Assembly: GCF_022230925.1 (NCBI RefSeq)
Contig: NZ_JAKKFH010000013.1
Span: 1 to 64,000, forward strand
Reading direction: 5' to 3'
DNA: 64,000 nt
Origin: Micromonospora alfalfae
GTDB taxonomy: Bacteria; Actinomycetota; Actinomycetes; Mycobacteriales; Micromonosporaceae
This document shows, one piece after another, positions 42,150 through 51,556 of the stretch. Below the pieces are notes generated by a model, which was not told the origin of the DNA, did no database searches, and worked only from the letters and a program-made list of their open reading frames with translations. The translations under genes were made by a program, and so were the position numbers. Positions within the stretch are counted from its first letter, which is position 1; the number at the start of each line of letters is the position of its first letter.

Positions 42150-42671
42150 CTCGGACGTACCCGGCCCCTGCGGGCCAGCCACCGCCGGCTCTGATTCGCA
42201 GGTGATCGCTTTCTGACCGTCGCCGCGCCAGCGCTCCTGCCGGTCGTCCCGTCAGGCTGCGTTCATCGGCACCGCCAGCAAGCTGCGGGCGATGGGCAGC
42301 CGTCGATGTTAACGCGCTCGTGGGGCCTCCTCAAGGGCTCGTCGGTGGTCCCTGCGGGGGATCTGGGTCGATGCCTGCGGGAATGCGGTTCAAGTCGTTT
42401 CACCCCAAGATCCGCGGCCCGGCAGCGGCAGATGTTCCCAGCGCATTACGTCTTGACGAACGGCATGTTATCGCTCACAGTCGATGCCTAAGGACGACGA
42501 GACCTCGGCTTTCCGGGCAAGCCCTGCTTCGTCGATCTCGAATCAGGCGTGCGCCACAGCTCGCCGGCGTCTTGTTAACGCTAACTATCTGACGTCTGCG
42601 CGCTCGGCCACGCGTCGCGGTACGCCCATCCTCGGGCAGGCCGTTCGGCTCTTGGTCACTGGAGGAGGATC
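42150..42671. promoter_or_regulatory. Promoter region upstream of GH62 gene
   Basis: The 522-bp gap contains no convincing gene. It is relatively AT-rich from 42440 on and holds the operator candidate at 42574-42585, and a half-site GTTAACGC near 42308. The ribosome site GGAGGAGGA precedes the GH62 start. Confidence 0.6.
42574..42585 (+). promoter_or_regulatory. LacI-type operator candidate GTTAACGCTAAC
   Basis: This 12-mer is the exact reverse complement of the element at 39110-39121 and lies 87 bp before the GH62 arabinofuranosidase start. Sharing it suggests one sugar-responsive regulator for both secreted enzymes. Confidence 0.55.
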
Positions 42672-44216
42672 ATGTCTGCCCTCGATAGGTCTCCATCGAT
42701 CGCAACGCCGTCACGGCGGCGACGGTGGTGGTTGCCCCGCATCCTCGCCGCCAGCGCTGCGGCGTTGATGGTCGGTGGTGCCGCCGTAACTGTGGTGTCG
42801 TCACCCGCCGCCGCGGCGACGGTCGACACGAACGCGTGGTACGTGTTGGTCAACCGCAACAGCGGCAAGGCCCTGGACGTCTACAACCTGGCCACGAATG
42901 ACGGTGCCCGGATCACCCAGTGGGCCCGCAACAACGGCAACCAGCAACAGTGGCAGTTCGTCGACTCCGGTGGTGGCTACTACCGGGTGAAGTCGCGGCT
43001 GTCCGGCAAGGTGCTGGACGTCTCGGGCTTCTCGACCGCCAACGGTGGCAGCATCGTGCAGTGGAGTGATCTCAACGGCACCAACCAGCAGTTCCGGCTG
43101 GCCGACTCGGACAGCGGCTACGTCCGGTTGATCAACCGGAACAGCAACAAGGTGATGGAGGTGCAGGGCGCCTCGACCGCCGACGGCGGAAACATCGTGC
43201 AGTACGACGACTGGAACGGCGCGAACCAGCAGTGGCAGTTCGTCCGCGTCGGCGGTGGGACCGACCCCACCACGCCGCCGCCGACCACCCCGCCGCCGGG
43301 CGGCACGTGTGACCTGCCCTCGACGTACCGGTGGTCCTCCACCGGGGTGTTGGCGAACCCGAAGTCGGGTTGGGTGTCGCTGAAGGACTTCACGGTCGCC
43401 CCGTACAACGGCCAGCAGCTGGTCTACGCCACCACGCACGACTTCGGTAGCAGCTGGGGCTCGATGAACTTCAGCCTCTTCTCGAACTACTCACAGATGG
43501 CCTCGGCCACCCAGAACACGATGAACTCCGGGACTGTCGCGCCGTCGCTGTTCTACTTCGCGCCGAAGAACATCTGGGTGCTCACCTACCAGTGGGGTGG
43601 CACGGCGTTCTCCTACCGGACCTCGACCAACCCCACCAACGCGAACGGTTGGTCCGCGGCGCAGCCGCTGTTCACCGGGAGCATCACCGGCTCCGGTACC
43701 GGTCCGATCGATCAGACGATCATCGGTGACGGTACGAACATGTACCTCTTCTTCGCCGGCGACAACGGCAAGATCTACCGGGCCAGCATGCCGATCGGGA
43801 ACTTCCCGGGCAACTTCGGCAGTAGCTACACGACCATCATGAGCGACACCACCAACAACCTGTTCGAGGCCGTTCAGGTCTACAAGCTGCAGGGTCTGAA
43901 CAAGTACCTCATGATCGTCGAGGCGATCGGCTCGACGGGCCGCTACTTCCGTTCGTTCACGGCGACCAGCCTGAACGGTTCGTGGACGCCGCAGGCCGCG
44001 TCCCAGAGCAACCCGTTCGCGGGCAAGGTCAACAGCGGTGCGACCTGGACCAACGACATCAGCCACGGTGAGCTGCTGCGCACCAACGCCGACCAGACGA
44101 TGACCGTCGACGCCTGCAACCTGCAACTGCTCTACCAGGGTCGTTCCCCCAGCTCCGACGGCGTCGACTACGGCCTGCTGCCGTACCGGCCGGGCCTGCT
44201 GACCCTGCAACGCTGA
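42672..44216 (+). CDS. Secreted GH62 alpha-L-arabinofuranosidase with ricin-type lectin
   Basis: The 514-residue precursor has a twin-arginine-like or Sec signal ([20 protein letters not shown], cleavage after AAAA near residue 52). A ricin-type lectin (about 55-195) with NQQWQFV repeats and a [10 protein letters not shown] linker precede the GH62 domain (about 215-514), recognised by [53 protein letters not shown] and [15 protein letters not shown]62 enzymes release arabinose from arabinoxylan by inversion. ATG 42672 follows GGAGGAGGA. It stands alone, with a terminator after it. Confidence 0.95.
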   Translation: MSALDRSPSIATPSRRRRWWLPRILAASAAALMVGGAAVTVVSSPAAAATVDTNAWYVLVNRNSGKALDVYNLATNDGARITQWARNNGNQQQWQFVDSGGGYYRVKSRLSGKVLDVSGFSTANGGSIVQWSDLNGTNQQFRLADSDSGYVRLINRNSNKVMEVQGASTADGGNIVQYDDWNGANQQWQFVRVGGGTDPTTPPPTTPPPGGTCDLPSTYRWSSTGVLANPKSGWVSLKDFTVAPYNGQQLVYATTHDFGSSWGSMNFSLFSNYSQMASATQNTMNSGTVAPSLFYFAPKNIWVLTYQWGGTAFSYRTSTNPTNANGWSAAQPLFTGSITGSGTGPIDQTIIGDGTNMYLFFAGDNGKIYRASMPIGNFPGNFGSSYTTIMSDTTNNLFEAVQVYKLQGLNKYLMIVEAIGSTGRYFRSFTATSLNGSWTPQAASQSNPFAGKVNSGATWTNDISHGELLRTNADQTMTVDACNLQLLYQGRSPSSDGVDYGLLPYRPGLLTLQR

Positions 44217-44246
44217 CCGATTTGAACAAGCTCGACTGACCCGGAA

Positions 44247-44279
44247 CGGGCGGGCTCGGCGTCACGCCGAGCCCGCCCG
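44247..44279. terminator. Terminator hairpin after GH62 gene
   Basis: A perfect 15-bp stem (44247-44261 with 44265-44279, CGGGCGGGCTCGGCG) with a 3-nt loop lies 30 bp after the GH62 stop and 31 bp before the end of the convergent methyltransferase gene. It probably serves both. Confidence 0.85.
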
Positions 44280-44309
44280 GCTCATGTCAACGCTGCGACA
44301 GGCCCAGGC

Positions 44310-44909
44310 TCACCGGATCAGCGTGCCGGTGACACAGGTCAGCACCTGGCCCTGACCACGGGTGGCGCTCGACGTGGACGTGGCGAAACCGTGGGTTTCG
44401 AGCAGTAGTTCGGTCGCGGCGAGGTTCGCGGTGGCGTGCGCTTCGGTAGGGCGCTCGCCAACGACGTAGAGCCGTCCTCCCGGCGCCAGCAGGCTGCGCA
44501 CCCGAGCGATCTGCTGCGCCGCGTCGCCCAACCAGAAGAGGCTGACGTTCACCGCGAAGATCTTGGTGAAGTGGTCGGTAGGCAGGTCGGCAGACTCGAA
44601 CCCTGCTCGCCGGATCTCGGCCCTGCCGGCATCGATGTGGCTCAGGTTCCGTTCGGTAGCGAGCCGCACCATCGTCGCGGCACGGTCGATGGCGACGATT
44701 CGACCGGTGGTGAGTTGGTCGGCGACCAGGGAGACGGCGGCTCCCCGACCGCAGCCGATCTCCAGCACCTGGTCGTCGGGCGCGACAGCCATAATCTGCA
44801 CCGCCCAGCGCTGCCGGTGGGCGGGCGTCACCCGGATCGATTCGTTTGCCGCCGGCGTCGCGTCACCGCTGGACGAACCCGGATCGCGGGTCGAAAGGGT
44901 GGACCTCAC
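44310..44909 (-). CDS. Class I SAM-dependent methyltransferase
   Basis: The 199-residue product has DQVLEIGCGRGAAVSLVAD (motif I, about 47-65), RIVAIDRAATMVRLA (motif II) and FAVNVSLFWLGDAAQQIARV (post-motif, near 120). It resembles ubiquinone/menaquinone-type or small-molecule methyltransferases; the substrate is unknown. It faces GH62 tail to tail and is not part of an evident operon; the DHA2 transporter ends 110 bp upstream on the same strand. Confidence 0.85.
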   Translation of the reverse strand: MRSTLSTRDPGSSSGDATPAANESIRVTPAHRQRWAVQIMAVAPDDQVLEIGCGRGAAVSLVADQLTTGRIVAIDRAATMVRLATERNLSHIDAGRAEIRRAGFESADLPTDHFTKIFAVNVSLFWLGDAAQQIARVRSLLAPGGRLYVVGERPTEAHATANLAATELLLETHGFATSTSSATRGQGQVLTCVTGTLIR

Positions 44910-45019
44910 GACGTCACTCGCCGGTGCCTTCTCTGCTCACATCACTGATTCCACCCTCTCGGCGGAGTCAGTGCACCGTGTCCTCGGTCACCGGACCGGA
45001 TCGACACGTGCGACAGCTG

Positions 45020-46507
45020 TCAGTGCACGGGCACCGGGCTGACGTCCCCGAGGGCGTCCGTCGGGGCCGGGACGTGCTTCGGGGCGTCGGCGTTCACCAT
45101 GGCCACGGAGACGAGGGCCGCCGCGAGCACGAAGCCGACGGCGACCCAGTACGCGACCGAGTAGCCGTGCATCAGAGCCTCGTTCCGCTGCTGGGCCTGC
45201 GCCGCCGGGCCACCGTGTGAAACCAGGTAGGTGGCTGCCGAGTTGGTCGCGATGGTGTTCAGCAGGGCGGTGCCGATCGACCCGCCGACCTGCTGCGATG
45301 AGCTGATCATCGCGGAGGCGACACCGGCGTCCTTGGGCTCGACGCCGTGGGTGGAGATGCTCATCGCGGGCATGAAGGCGGTGCCGATGCCGAGCCCGAT
45401 CACGGCTTCGGCGAACGCGATCTCCAGGAAGCCACTGTCCGCGTCGAGCACTGCCAGCAGCACCAGACCCACCGCTGTGACGAGATACCCACTGACCATG
45501 ATCGGCCGGGGGGCGATCCGGTGCGCGAGTCGAGCGCCGATCTGCGTGGCCCCGATCGCCTGCGGCACTGCCATCGGCATGAACGCCAGACCGGCCAGCA
45601 CCGGCGACCATCCCTTGACCTGCTGGAAGTAGTAACTGAGCAGGAGGAACATCCCGAACATGCTGACGATCGCAAGTCCAACCGAGAGGTACGCGGCGGC
45701 CCGGTTGCGTTCGGTCAGGACGCGCAGTGGCAACAGCGGGGACTTGACCCGCGCCTGCACCACGACGAAGGTCGCCAGCAGCAGCACCCCGGCGGTGAAC
45801 GACCCGATGGTCACCCCGGCCGACCATCCGTGGCTCTCGGCGACACCGAACCCGTAGACCAGGCCGACGAGTCCGGAGCTGGCCAGCAGCACGCCGGGCA
45901 GGTCGAGTCGGGCGCGGTGCCGCTCGCCGTCGTCGTGGACGGTGCGACTGGCGCCCAGTATCCCGATGACCGCGATCGGCACGAGGACGAACATCGCGAA
46001 GCGCCAGTTCAGGTACTGGGTGAGCAGCCCTCCCACGATCAGGCCGACAGCGCCGCCGGCGATCGAGACCGCGCTGAACACGCCGAACGCCTTCGCGCGT
46101 TCCCTCGGTTGGGTGAAGGACAGGGACAGCAACGAGAGCGCGGCCGGCGCGAGCAGAGCCGCGAACACACCCTGGAGTGCTCGGGCGAGCAGCAGCATCG
46201 CGGCGTTGACGGCCAGGCCGCCGATGGCCGAGGCGATCGCGAAGCCGGCCAGCGCGATCAGGAAGGTGCGCTTGCGCCCGACCATGTCGCCGATCCGGCC
46301 GCCGACAAGCAGCAGACCGCCGAAGGCCAGACCGTACGCGGTCACCACCCACTGCCTGCTTCCGTCGGTGAAGTGCAGCGCCTGTTGCGCCGAGGGGAGC
46401 GCGATGTTCATGACCGCCCCGTCGAGCACCACCATCAGTTGAGCGATGGAGATGAACAACAGAGCCTTCCACCGCTGGGACTCCGGGGCGGCGCGACCTG
46501 TGGGCAT
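45020..46507 (-). CDS. DHA2-type MFS multidrug exporter
   Basis: The 495-residue protein has about fourteen hydrophobic segments. It shows the DHA2 helix-1 motif VVLDGAVMNIALPSAQ, motif A GGRIGDMVGRKRTFLIA and the helix-5 LQGVFAALLAPAALSL. Relatives use the proton gradient to pump drugs or endogenous antibiotics out. A 26-bp palindrome lies 134 bp upstream, between this gene and the divergent SDR, and may be the operator of a TetR- or MarR-type regulator encoded elsewhere. Confidence 0.92.
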   Translation of the reverse strand: MPTGRAAPESQRWKALLFISIAQLMVVLDGAVMNIALPSAQQALHFTDGSRQWVVTAYGLAFGGLLLVGGRIGDMVGRKRTFLIALAGFAIASAIGGLAVNAAMLLLARALQGVFAALLAPAALSLLSLSFTQPRERAKAFGVFSAVSIAGGAVGLIVGGLLTQYLNWRFAMFVLVPIAVIGILGASRTVHDDGERHRARLDLPGVLLASSGLVGLVYGFGVAESHGWSAGVTIGSFTAGVLLLATFVVVQARVKSPLLPLRVLTERNRAAAYLSVGLAIVSMFGMFLLLSYYFQQVKGWSPVLAGLAFMPMAVPQAIGATQIGARLAHRIAPRPIMVSGYLVTAVGLVLLAVLDADSGFLEIAFAEAVIGLGIGTAFMPAMSISTHGVEPKDAGVASAMISSSQQVGGSIGTALLNTIATNSAATYLVSHGGPAAQAQQRNEALMHGYSVAYWVAVGFVLAAALVSVAMVNADAPKHVPAPTDALGDVSPVPVH

Positions 46508-46640
46508 GAGTGATCCTTAAGAGAGTTTTGTGAGGATTCGAGCGACTCGCCCAACGTTAACCACGTTGTGGAACGGTCGCCAAAGAATGTGCCGGCGATT
46601 ACAGGGCCGCCGCGAGGTGACTCACCGGTCCTTACGGCCG

Positions 46641-46666
46641 GATTTGTCGGCTAGAGCCGACAAATC
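46641..46666. promoter_or_regulatory. 26-bp perfect palindromic operator candidate
   Basis: Two 12-bp half sites, GATTTGTCGGCT and AGCCGACAAATC, are perfect inverted copies separated by AG. The element is in the 302-bp gap (46508-46809) between the divergent DHA2 exporter and SDR genes, which otherwise holds no gene. Such near-continuous palindromes are typical TetR- or MarR-family operators. Confidence 0.65.
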
Positions 46667-46809
46667 GGGAGGAAACAGGGCCGGCAGAGGCGTCACCTGT
46701 GAGTGCCGTTACTTTGTCGAACGTTCCAGAAAAGGCTAGCGTTCCGTCTCACGAAGAGCCCCACGGGCCCCCCGTGGCGGCTCACCAGTCGAAGTGGATG
46801 TGAGACGAG

Positions 46810-47565
46810 ATGTCTGGACGGTTGGAAGCAAAGGTGCTGATCGTGACCGGTGGCACGCAGGGCATGGGCCTGGCGTTCGCCCAGCGGGCGGCCACGGAAG
46901 GGGCCCGCGTCGTCATCGGCGCCCGGGACAAGGACCGGGGCGAGGAGGTCGCCGCGCGGATCAGGAACGCGGGCGGCAGCGCCCTCTTCGTGCCCACCGA
47001 CGTGACTGTCGAAGAGGACATGGCGCGGCTCGTCGACGCCGCCGTGACGGAGTACGGGCGGCTGGACGGCGCGTTCAACAACGCCGGCGGTGGCCCGATG
47101 GCCAGCGTGCGCGAGACCGACAGCGACAACTGGCACCGGTCGCTCGCCCTCAACCTGACAAGCGTCTTCTACGGCCTCAAGTACGAGCTGCCGGCGATCA
47201 TCGCCTCCGGCGGTGGCGCGGTCGTCAACAACGCCTCGGTCTCCGGCGTGAAGGGCGACGGGACCCAGGCCGCCTACAACGCGGCGAAGCACGGGGTCAT
47301 CGGTCTGACGCGCTCGGCGGCTCTGGACGTGGCGCGCTCCGGTGTGCGGGTCAACGCCCTGGTCACCGGTCTGATCGACACCCCGCTCTGGCAGGGCGTG
47401 GTCAGCCAGGCCCCGGAGATCGCCGAGCGCCACCTGTCGGCGCAGCCGACCGGACGAGCCGGCACCTCCGACGAGGTCGCCGCGCTCACCGCGTTCCTGC
47501 TCAGCGACGAGGCCACCTTCATCAGCGGCGCGTCCATCGCCATCGACGGCGCCCTCACCGCCTGA
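46810..47565 (+). CDS. Short-chain dehydrogenase/reductase
   Basis: The 251-residue product is a classical SDR, with VTGGTQGMGLAFAQRA (cofactor glycine motif), NNAGGGPMAS near residue 89, and the catalytic Ser-Tyr-Lys in NNASVSGVKGDGTQ and AYNAAKHGVIG near 140-160. The C-terminal FISGASIAIDGALTA is also typical. The substrate is unknown. Divergent from the exporter with a shared palindrome between them, it may modify the compound the exporter removes. Confidence 0.92.
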   Translation: MSGRLEAKVLIVTGGTQGMGLAFAQRAATEGARVVIGARDKDRGEEVAARIRNAGGSALFVPTDVTVEEDMARLVDAAVTEYGRLDGAFNNAGGGPMASVRETDSDNWHRSLALNLTSVFYGLKYELPAIIASGGGAVVNNASVSGVKGDGTQAAYNAAKHGVIGLTRSAALDVARSGVRVNALVTGLIDTPLWQGVVSQAPEIAERHLSAQPTGRAGTSDEVAALTAFLLSDEATFISGASIAIDGALTA

Positions 47566-47592
47566 GGCGTCGAGGCACCGAGGCACCGAGGT

Positions 47593-47635
47593 CCGGTCCG
47601 GGGTGGCGGCTCCAGCAGCCGCCACCCCGGACCGG
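47593..47635. terminator. Bidirectional terminator hairpin
   Basis: A perfect 19-bp stem (47593-47611 with 47617-47635, CCGGTCCGGGGTGGCGGCT) and a 5-nt loop lie between the convergent SDR and S8 protease genes. Confidence 0.9.
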
Positions 47636-47643
47636 GCAATGCG

Positions 47644-50600
47644 TCAGGCGATCCGGTAGGCCCGCTGGATCGTCTGCGTGACGGTGTTGCCGGCGGTGTC
47701 GGTGGCGGTCAGTCGCAGCGAGACGAATCCGGCCCGTCGCGGATGACTGATCAGCGCGACGTTCCGGATCACCGGCAAGGCGACCCACGTCCGGCCGTCG
47801 TCGAACGACGCGGACACGGCGAGCATCCGGTTGGGTGCGGCCTTCGAGCCGGCCTGCCGATCCAGCGCCACCGGGATCTTCATGACCCGGCCGGCCCGTG
47901 CCGTGTTGCTGTCGTCGAGCACTGGCGTCGCGCGAGCCGTGGTCAGAGGCACCCGCTCCGGCGACGTGGTGTGCGCCGAGGTGAAGGTCCAGGCCACCGA
48001 GACCGACGTCGACAGGGTGTCCGGTGCGCTGCGGGTGGCCGTCGCCTCCAGCCGGTAGGTGGCCTTCCCGGCGGGCACCGCGAACTCGGCCCACGGGCTG
48101 TCCGAGGTGCCGATCTCCTTACCGTCGCGCAGCAGCCGGAACCGCACCGGCTGGTCGTCACGGCTCGCGGGGCGACCGGTCGCGTCGCCGAACAGGGGCA
48201 CCGACGCGATCGAGATGGTGTCGCCGTCGCGGCCCGCGTACCCCAGGGGTGACAGGGTCGGCGCCTGGGTCACGGAGGGCCCGAAGGGGGCCGCGTTCCA
48301 GGTCTGGGTGTACGTACGCCCCGACCTGAAGGTCGAATCCTGCGTCGTGAGGTTGTCCCCCTCGACGAACGTGGACGTCCAGACGATGCCGCCGTCGGTG
48401 TTGTAGTACTCGGTGCCCTTGAACGGCAGGTCGACAGGCGTGTTCGACCCGATCGGGCCCGCGCCTCCGGGCGCCGACGCGCGGTGGAACCGGGTGGCCG
48501 TCGCCGTCGTGGACTGGCTGCGGTAGGTCGTCCTGACCGTGGCGAGGTTCTTCGGTGACAGCTTCCTGGTCAGGCCGGTGAACATGTCGCCATTGGCGAC
48601 GTACGCCAGGTCGTAGGTGTAGGGGCTGTTCCGGAAGGTGCCGTCCCTGCCCGGTCGGGCGAGCCCGACGCCCAGCGTCGCGGTGAACTCGGGTGCCGCG
48701 ACGGCGGGCCCGAGTCGGCCGAAGAAGACGTCGGTGAAGGAGACTCCGCTGAGCTGGACGCCCGGGTAGCGCATGCCGTCGTCCCAGTTGGCGCTCACGT
48801 TGATCGAGATCGGCGCGGCGTCGCGCTGCGGCACTGTCACCGCGACAGGCTTGGCGTTGCGGGCGTCGACAGCCTCGGTGACCGGGCCGCGTACGTCGAG
48901 GACCGGCTGCGCGAGCAGGGTCGACACGCCACCCTCGTGGATGGTGCTGTACAACGCGTACCGCCCCTTGGGCAGCCGCAGGACGCCGCCGCCCGGTGTG
49001 GTGGGGAGGGTGCTGAACTCGCCGGTGGCCAGGTTCGCCGCCACTGTCGTGTACTCGGTGGCCGGCTTGCCGTCGCGTCCGGTGTGGTTGAGCCGCACGC
49101 CGTAGCTCTCGATCTCACGGTTCAGCACGAATGGCGTCCGTACCCGCAGGTCGCCGGGGGCGGTAGCGGTCAGCGCGCCCTGGTAGACGCCGTCCGGGGC
49201 GTCCACCCTGGTGTCCACCGTGATCGTCGCCTCGGCGCGGCCACCGGCCGGCACCACAAGCGTGGCCGGGCTGACGGTGAGCATGCCGGCCGGGGCCGGA
49301 GCGATGGCCAGCGTCAGTGTGACCGGCACGGTCCCCGTGTTGCGGTAGCCGACGACCTGGGTGATCGGGCTGTCGTCGGCGTGCGGCCAACGCTGCACCG
49401 GAAAGTCGATGGCGGCGACGTCGGCGGCGACCGGCTGGGCGACAGCGCGGGCGATGTCCACCCGGCCGGCGCCCTGCTCGTAGATGGTGTCCTCGCCGGT
49501 CGGCTTTGCCGAGTCCATCAGGGCGGCCTTGAGCTGCGGGCCGGTCCAGTCCGGATGCTGCCCGGCGAGAATCGCTGCGGTGCCGGCCACGTGCGGGGTC
49601 GCCATCGACGTACCCGACATGGTGGCGTAGTCGCCGCCGGGGGCGGCGGCCACGATGTCGACGCCCGGCGCGCTGATCTCGGGCTTGATGTGGTTGTCGC
49701 CGACGCGCGGACCCCGGCTGGAGAAGTAGGCCCGCTGGTCGTCGGCGTCCACGGCGGCGACGGCGAGAGCGTCGTCGGCGGAGGCCGGCGAGGAGACCGA
49801 CTTCGGCTTCCCCTCGTTACCGGCCGCGACAACGAAGAGGGTGCCGTACCGGTGGCTCAGCTCCTGGACCGCGGTCTCCAGCGGGTCGAGGCCGGGTGCG
49901 TCGTCGCCGCCCACGCTCAGGTTGACAACCCGGGTCTGCGGCGCGAGCCACTGCATGCCGGTGATGATGTCCGAGTCCTGGCACTCGGTGGTGGCGCAGA
50001 CCTTGCCGACGAGCAGCTTCGCCCCCGGTGCCACACCGCGGTACCTGCCTTCGGAGGCGGCGCCGCTGCCGACGATCGTCGACGCCACGTGGGTGCCGTG
50101 GCCGACCGAGTCGGCGGGGTCGTTGCCGCCGGTGAAGTCCCGGACCTCGGCGAGGTGGCCGGCGAAGTCGGGGTGGCTGGCGTCGATCCCGGTGTCCAGC
50201 ACTCCGACGGTGACGCCGGTGCCGTCGAAACCGGCCTGCCACGCCGCCGGGGCACCGATCTGCGGCACGCTGCGATCGAGGGAGACAGTGCGCTTACCGT
50301 CCAGCCAGATGTGGGTGACCCCCGCGGTGAGGGTGCGCGCGGACGGCGTACCTCGGGTGAGTGACGTCCAGAGGGTCACCCGGTCGTCCCGGTCCGCCCG
50401 GACCGCGAGCGCGTGCGCGGCCGGGAGGTCGGCCCGCACCCGCCCGGCACCCCCGGTGGTCGCGGTCCGTGCCCGCGCCGCCATGTTCTCGGGGTACGCG
50501 ACCAGCAGCGGCAGTTCGGCTGCCCGGTCGTCGTAGCCGAACTTGCCGAGCGTGCTGAGGTCGAACAGGCGTCGATCGAGCCGTCCGTCCCGCACCAGCG

Positions 50601-50874
50601 GCATCGCGTCCACCGGGATGACGTACTGGTGACCGTCCTCCCGGCTGCTCACGAACCGCATTCCGGCCCGACCCGGCCCGCGCTGGATCTGTGGTCGTCC
50701 CGCCGCGTCCAGCGAAACCCGGTCACCGGTGATCAGGGTGAATGTTCCGTGGGTGCCAGGGGCCGTGGGCGTCGGCGTTTCCTGCGCGTTCGCCGGTTGG
50801 GCGATCAGGCCCGCCGCAACCAGCGCTGTCGCGAGTACGCCGGCTGTCAGGGCGCGTCGTTGCCGTCGTCGCAC
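47644..50874 (-). CDS. Large secreted subtilisin-family (S8) serine protease
   Basis: The 1076-residue precursor has a signal peptide (RRALTAGVLATALVAAGLIA, cleavage after ANA near residue 28) and a propeptide of about 180 residues. The catalytic domain has Asp in GVLDTGIDASHPDF, His in SVGHGTHVAST, and Ser in GTSMATPHVAGTAAIL. About 550 further residues form beta-rich domains, including a CARDB/Fn3-like segment and a C-terminal Ig-like part, as in streptomycete exported subtilases. GTG 50874 (VRRRQRR) has GGAGAGGA at good spacing; the extension to 51048 is out of character. It is divergent from the ECF sigma gene. Confidence 0.93.
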   Translation of the reverse strand: MRRRQRRALTAGVLATALVAAGLIAQPANAQETPTPTAPGTHGTFTLITGDRVSLDAAGRPQIQRGPGRAGMRFVSSREDGHQYVIPVDAMPLVRDGRLDRRLFDLSTLGKFGYDDRAAELPLLVAYPENMAARARTATTGGAGRVRADLPAAHALAVRADRDDRVTLWTSLTRGTPSARTLTAGVTHIWLDGKRTVSLDRSVPQIGAPAAWQAGFDGTGVTVGVLDTGIDASHPDFAGHLAEVRDFTGGNDPADSVGHGTHVASTIVGSGAASEGRYRGVAPGAKLLVGKVCATTECQDSDIITGMQWLAPQTRVVNLSVGGDDAPGLDPLETAVQELSHRYGTLFVVAAGNEGKPKSVSSPASADDALAVAAVDADDQRAYFSSRGPRVGDNHIKPEISAPGVDIVAAAPGGDYATMSGTSMATPHVAGTAAILAGQHPDWTGPQLKAALMDSAKPTGEDTIYEQGAGRVDIARAVAQPVAADVAAIDFPVQRWPHADDSPITQVVGYRNTGTVPVTLTLAIAPAPAGMLTVSPATLVVPAGGRAEATITVDTRVDAPDGVYQGALTATAPGDLRVRTPFVLNREIESYGVRLNHTGRDGKPATEYTTVAANLATGEFSTLPTTPGGGVLRLPKGRYALYSTIHEGGVSTLLAQPVLDVRGPVTEAVDARNAKPVAVTVPQRDAAPISINVSANWDDGMRYPGVQLSGVSFTDVFFGRLGPAVAAPEFTATLGVGLARPGRDGTFRNSPYTYDLAYVANGDMFTGLTRKLSPKNLATVRTTYRSQSTTATATRFHRASAPGGAGPIGSNTPVDLPFKGTEYYNTDGGIVWTSTFVEGDNLTTQDSTFRSGRTYTQTWNAAPFGPSVTQAPTLSPLGYAGRDGDTISIASVPLFGDATGRPASRDDQPVRFRLLRDGKEIGTSDSPWAEFAVPAGKATYRLEATATRSAPDTLSTSVSVAWTFTSAHTTSPERVPLTTARATPVLDDSNTARAGRVMKIPVALDRQAGSKAAPNRMLAVSASFDDGRTWVALPVIRNVALISHPRRAGFVSLRLTATDTAGNTVTQTIQRAYRIA

Positions 50875-51055
50875 ATCGTCCTCTCCGCCACGGGCGTCTC
50901 CCGGGTCGGCACGATGACGCCCGGCCGGGTCGTCAGGTTGATCACAGTGATGTGACAGAGGCCACAATCGCGCCCCGCGCCGACGTGACCGGTCCACCCT
51001 GGCGAGTTCCATGCGGCGGTGACCAGGGGACGAGGCATGGGAGGGCACCGGTCGG

Positions 51056-51556
51056 ATGCGTGACGCCGAAGAGTTCGACGCCCTCTACGCGGCCTGTGCG
51101 GGTCGGGTCGTGGGTCACGTGTACGCGCTCACCGGCAACCGCGCCGAGGCGGAGGACGCCGTCGCCGAGGCGTTCATGCGGGCCTGGCAGCGATGGGCGA
51201 CGGTGCGGGAGACGGACAGTCCGGAGGCGTGGGTCCGTCGGGTGGCCTCCCGGATCGCTGTGAGCAGCTGGCGCAAGGCGTTCAACCGGGTACGCGCGCA
51301 CCGCCGGGCAGCGGTCGACCAGGGCGTGCCCGGGCTGAACGAGGACCACGTCGCGCTGTTGCAGGCGCTGCAACGGCTGAGCGCCAACGAGCGGCGGGCT
51401 GTCGTGCTGCACCATCTCAACGACCTCAGCGTCGCGGAGGTGGCAGCCGAGATGCAGGCCCCCGTCGGAACCGTGAAGACGTACCTCGCCCGTGGTCGGA
51501 GAGCGATGGCCGGGTTGCTGACCGATGCGCACCAGGAGGAGACCTCCCATGGCTGA
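51056..51556 (+). CDS. SigE-family ECF RNA polymerase sigma factor
   Basis: The 166-residue product has sigma region 2 (FDALYAACAGRVVGHVYALTG, AEDAVAEAFMRAWQRW) and region 4 (LSANERRAVVLHHLNDLSVAEVAAEM, VGTVKTYLARGRRAM). It belongs to the small actinobacterial SigE-type ECFs. Its stop overlaps the next gene, a single-pass membrane protein that may be its cognate anti-sigma. The promoter it recognises is not evident. Confidence 0.92.
   Translation: MRDAEEFDALYAACAGRVVGHVYALTGNRAEAEDAVAEAFMRAWQRWATVRETDSPEAWVRRVASRIAVSSWRKAFNRVRAHRRAAVDQGVPGLNEDHVALLQALQRLSANERRAVVLHHLNDLSVAEVAAEMQAPVGTVKTYLARGRRAMAGLLTDAHQEETSHG

Noticed and set aside
48937-50364. 475-residue open frame antisense to the S8 protease
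   Set aside because: It overlaps the catalytic domain of a well-supported protease and has no recognisable motif.
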